Source of the DNA: Granulosicoccus sp964449565 | GTDB lineage: Bacteria > Pseudomonadota > Gammaproteobacteria > Granulosicoccales > Granulosicoccaceae | DNA: 64,000 nt | NCBI GenBank assembly: GCA_964449565.1 | Contig: CAYUZB010000008.1 | Span: forward strand, 1-64,000 | Direction: 5' to 3' | Shown: positions 63,839 through 64,000 of the stretch, piece by piece | How positions within the stretch are numbered: position 1 is the stretch's first letter | Layout: the number at the start of each line of letters is the position of its first letter | Translations under genes and position numbers: made by a program | The notes under the pieces: model-generated | Seen by the model: only the letters and a program-made list of their open reading frames with translations | Databases searched by the model: none | What the model was told of the DNA's origin: nothing

Positions 63839-64000
63839 ATTTTCAACACAAGCGACGCGCCTGATCGGGCCTCAGACTCCATCGTTCGGGCATTGGAGTC
63901 ACGCATTATTTCCGGTGAGTTATGCGATCGAGAGCCACTTCCCGTTGAACGTGAATTGATGGTTGAATTCGCAGCCAGCCGAGCAGTTGTCAGAGAAGCC
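63839..64000 (+). CDS. GntR-family regulator (partial, runs off the window)
   Basis: The last 54 codons encode a GntR winged helix: SIVRALESRIISGELCD, then LPVERELMVEF, then ASRAVVREA, all family hallmarks. The frame is open from 63798 after a TAA, but contains no ATG, GTG or CTG before the domain. An ATT at 63839 sits 5 bp after GAGGT and fits best; a TTG at 63893 would cut off the first helix. It presumably controls the upstream DMSP-lyase-like gene or the genes beyond the window. Confidence 0.75.
   Translation, partial: MFNTSDAPDRASDSIVRALESRIISGELCDREPLPVERELMVEFAASRAVVREA

Overview
The window looks like a chromosomal segment of a marine, heterotrophic gammaproteobacterium with roughly balanced GC. 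This rests on a close YbiT homologue, TRAP transporters, a box (aerobic benzoyl-CoA) pathway, a DMSP-lyase-family cupin and many flavin enzymes for methylated amines. A Granulosicoccus- or Arenicella-like lineage is plausible, but no rRNA or other phylogenetic marker is present. No tRNA, rRNA, CRISPR array, prophage or intact insertion sequence was seen. A run of 100 N (17227-17326) is a scaffold gap, so linkage between the left and right parts is only as good as the scaffolding.

Left part (1-17191). A TAXI-type binding protein, a sensor kinase and a response regulator cut by the window edge form a probable sensing operon. Next come a Gfo/Idh/MocA oxidoreductase and a divergent, translationally coupled operon of lactonase-like amidohydrolase, PhyH dioxygenase and L-fuconate dehydratase-like enolase for deoxy-sugar acid catabolism. 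The ABC-F factor ybiT and a DgcA/TMADH-like flavoprotein follow. A tight four-gene minus-strand operon encodes both glutamate mutase subunits, its reactivator and an atypical AMP-forming ligase. A RraA-like protein ends this part.

Middle (17327-31691). Contents are a DUF423 membrane protein; a 1051-residue ABC-exporter-like protein with degenerate ATPase motifs, a large insertion and a C-terminal cyclic-nucleotide-binding domain, followed by a stand-alone domain of the same type; small membrane, TPR and cupin proteins; a KDG-type kinase; an esterase; an SDR; metY with a CoA-binding protein; and a regulator joining a LacI-type sensor domain to a C-terminal LuxR helix-turn-helix. Upstream of that regulator lies a 1.2-kb AT-rich, repeat-bearing intergenic region.

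Right-middle (31692-48139). This is an amine and amino-acid catabolic block: class V and class III aminotransferases, a DAO-type oxidase, a uronate-dehydrogenase-like SDR, a ThDP enzyme with an S4 protein, two FAD-GcvT (dimethylglycine dehydrogenase-like) enzymes, a choline-kinase-like protein, a sorbosone dehydrogenase-like protein, HMG-CoA lyase, a GST and an FMN reductase.

Right (48332-64000). A box cluster (boxR, boxA, boxB, boxC, benzoate-CoA ligase) lies with a complete TRAP transporter, an alpha/beta hydrolase and a second PhyH dioxygenase, all on the minus strand. Two small membrane-protein genes on the opposite strand interrupt it. Then come a small Tat-signal protein, a JmjC/cupin_4 oxygenase, the DMSP-lyase-like cupin and the start of a GntR regulator.
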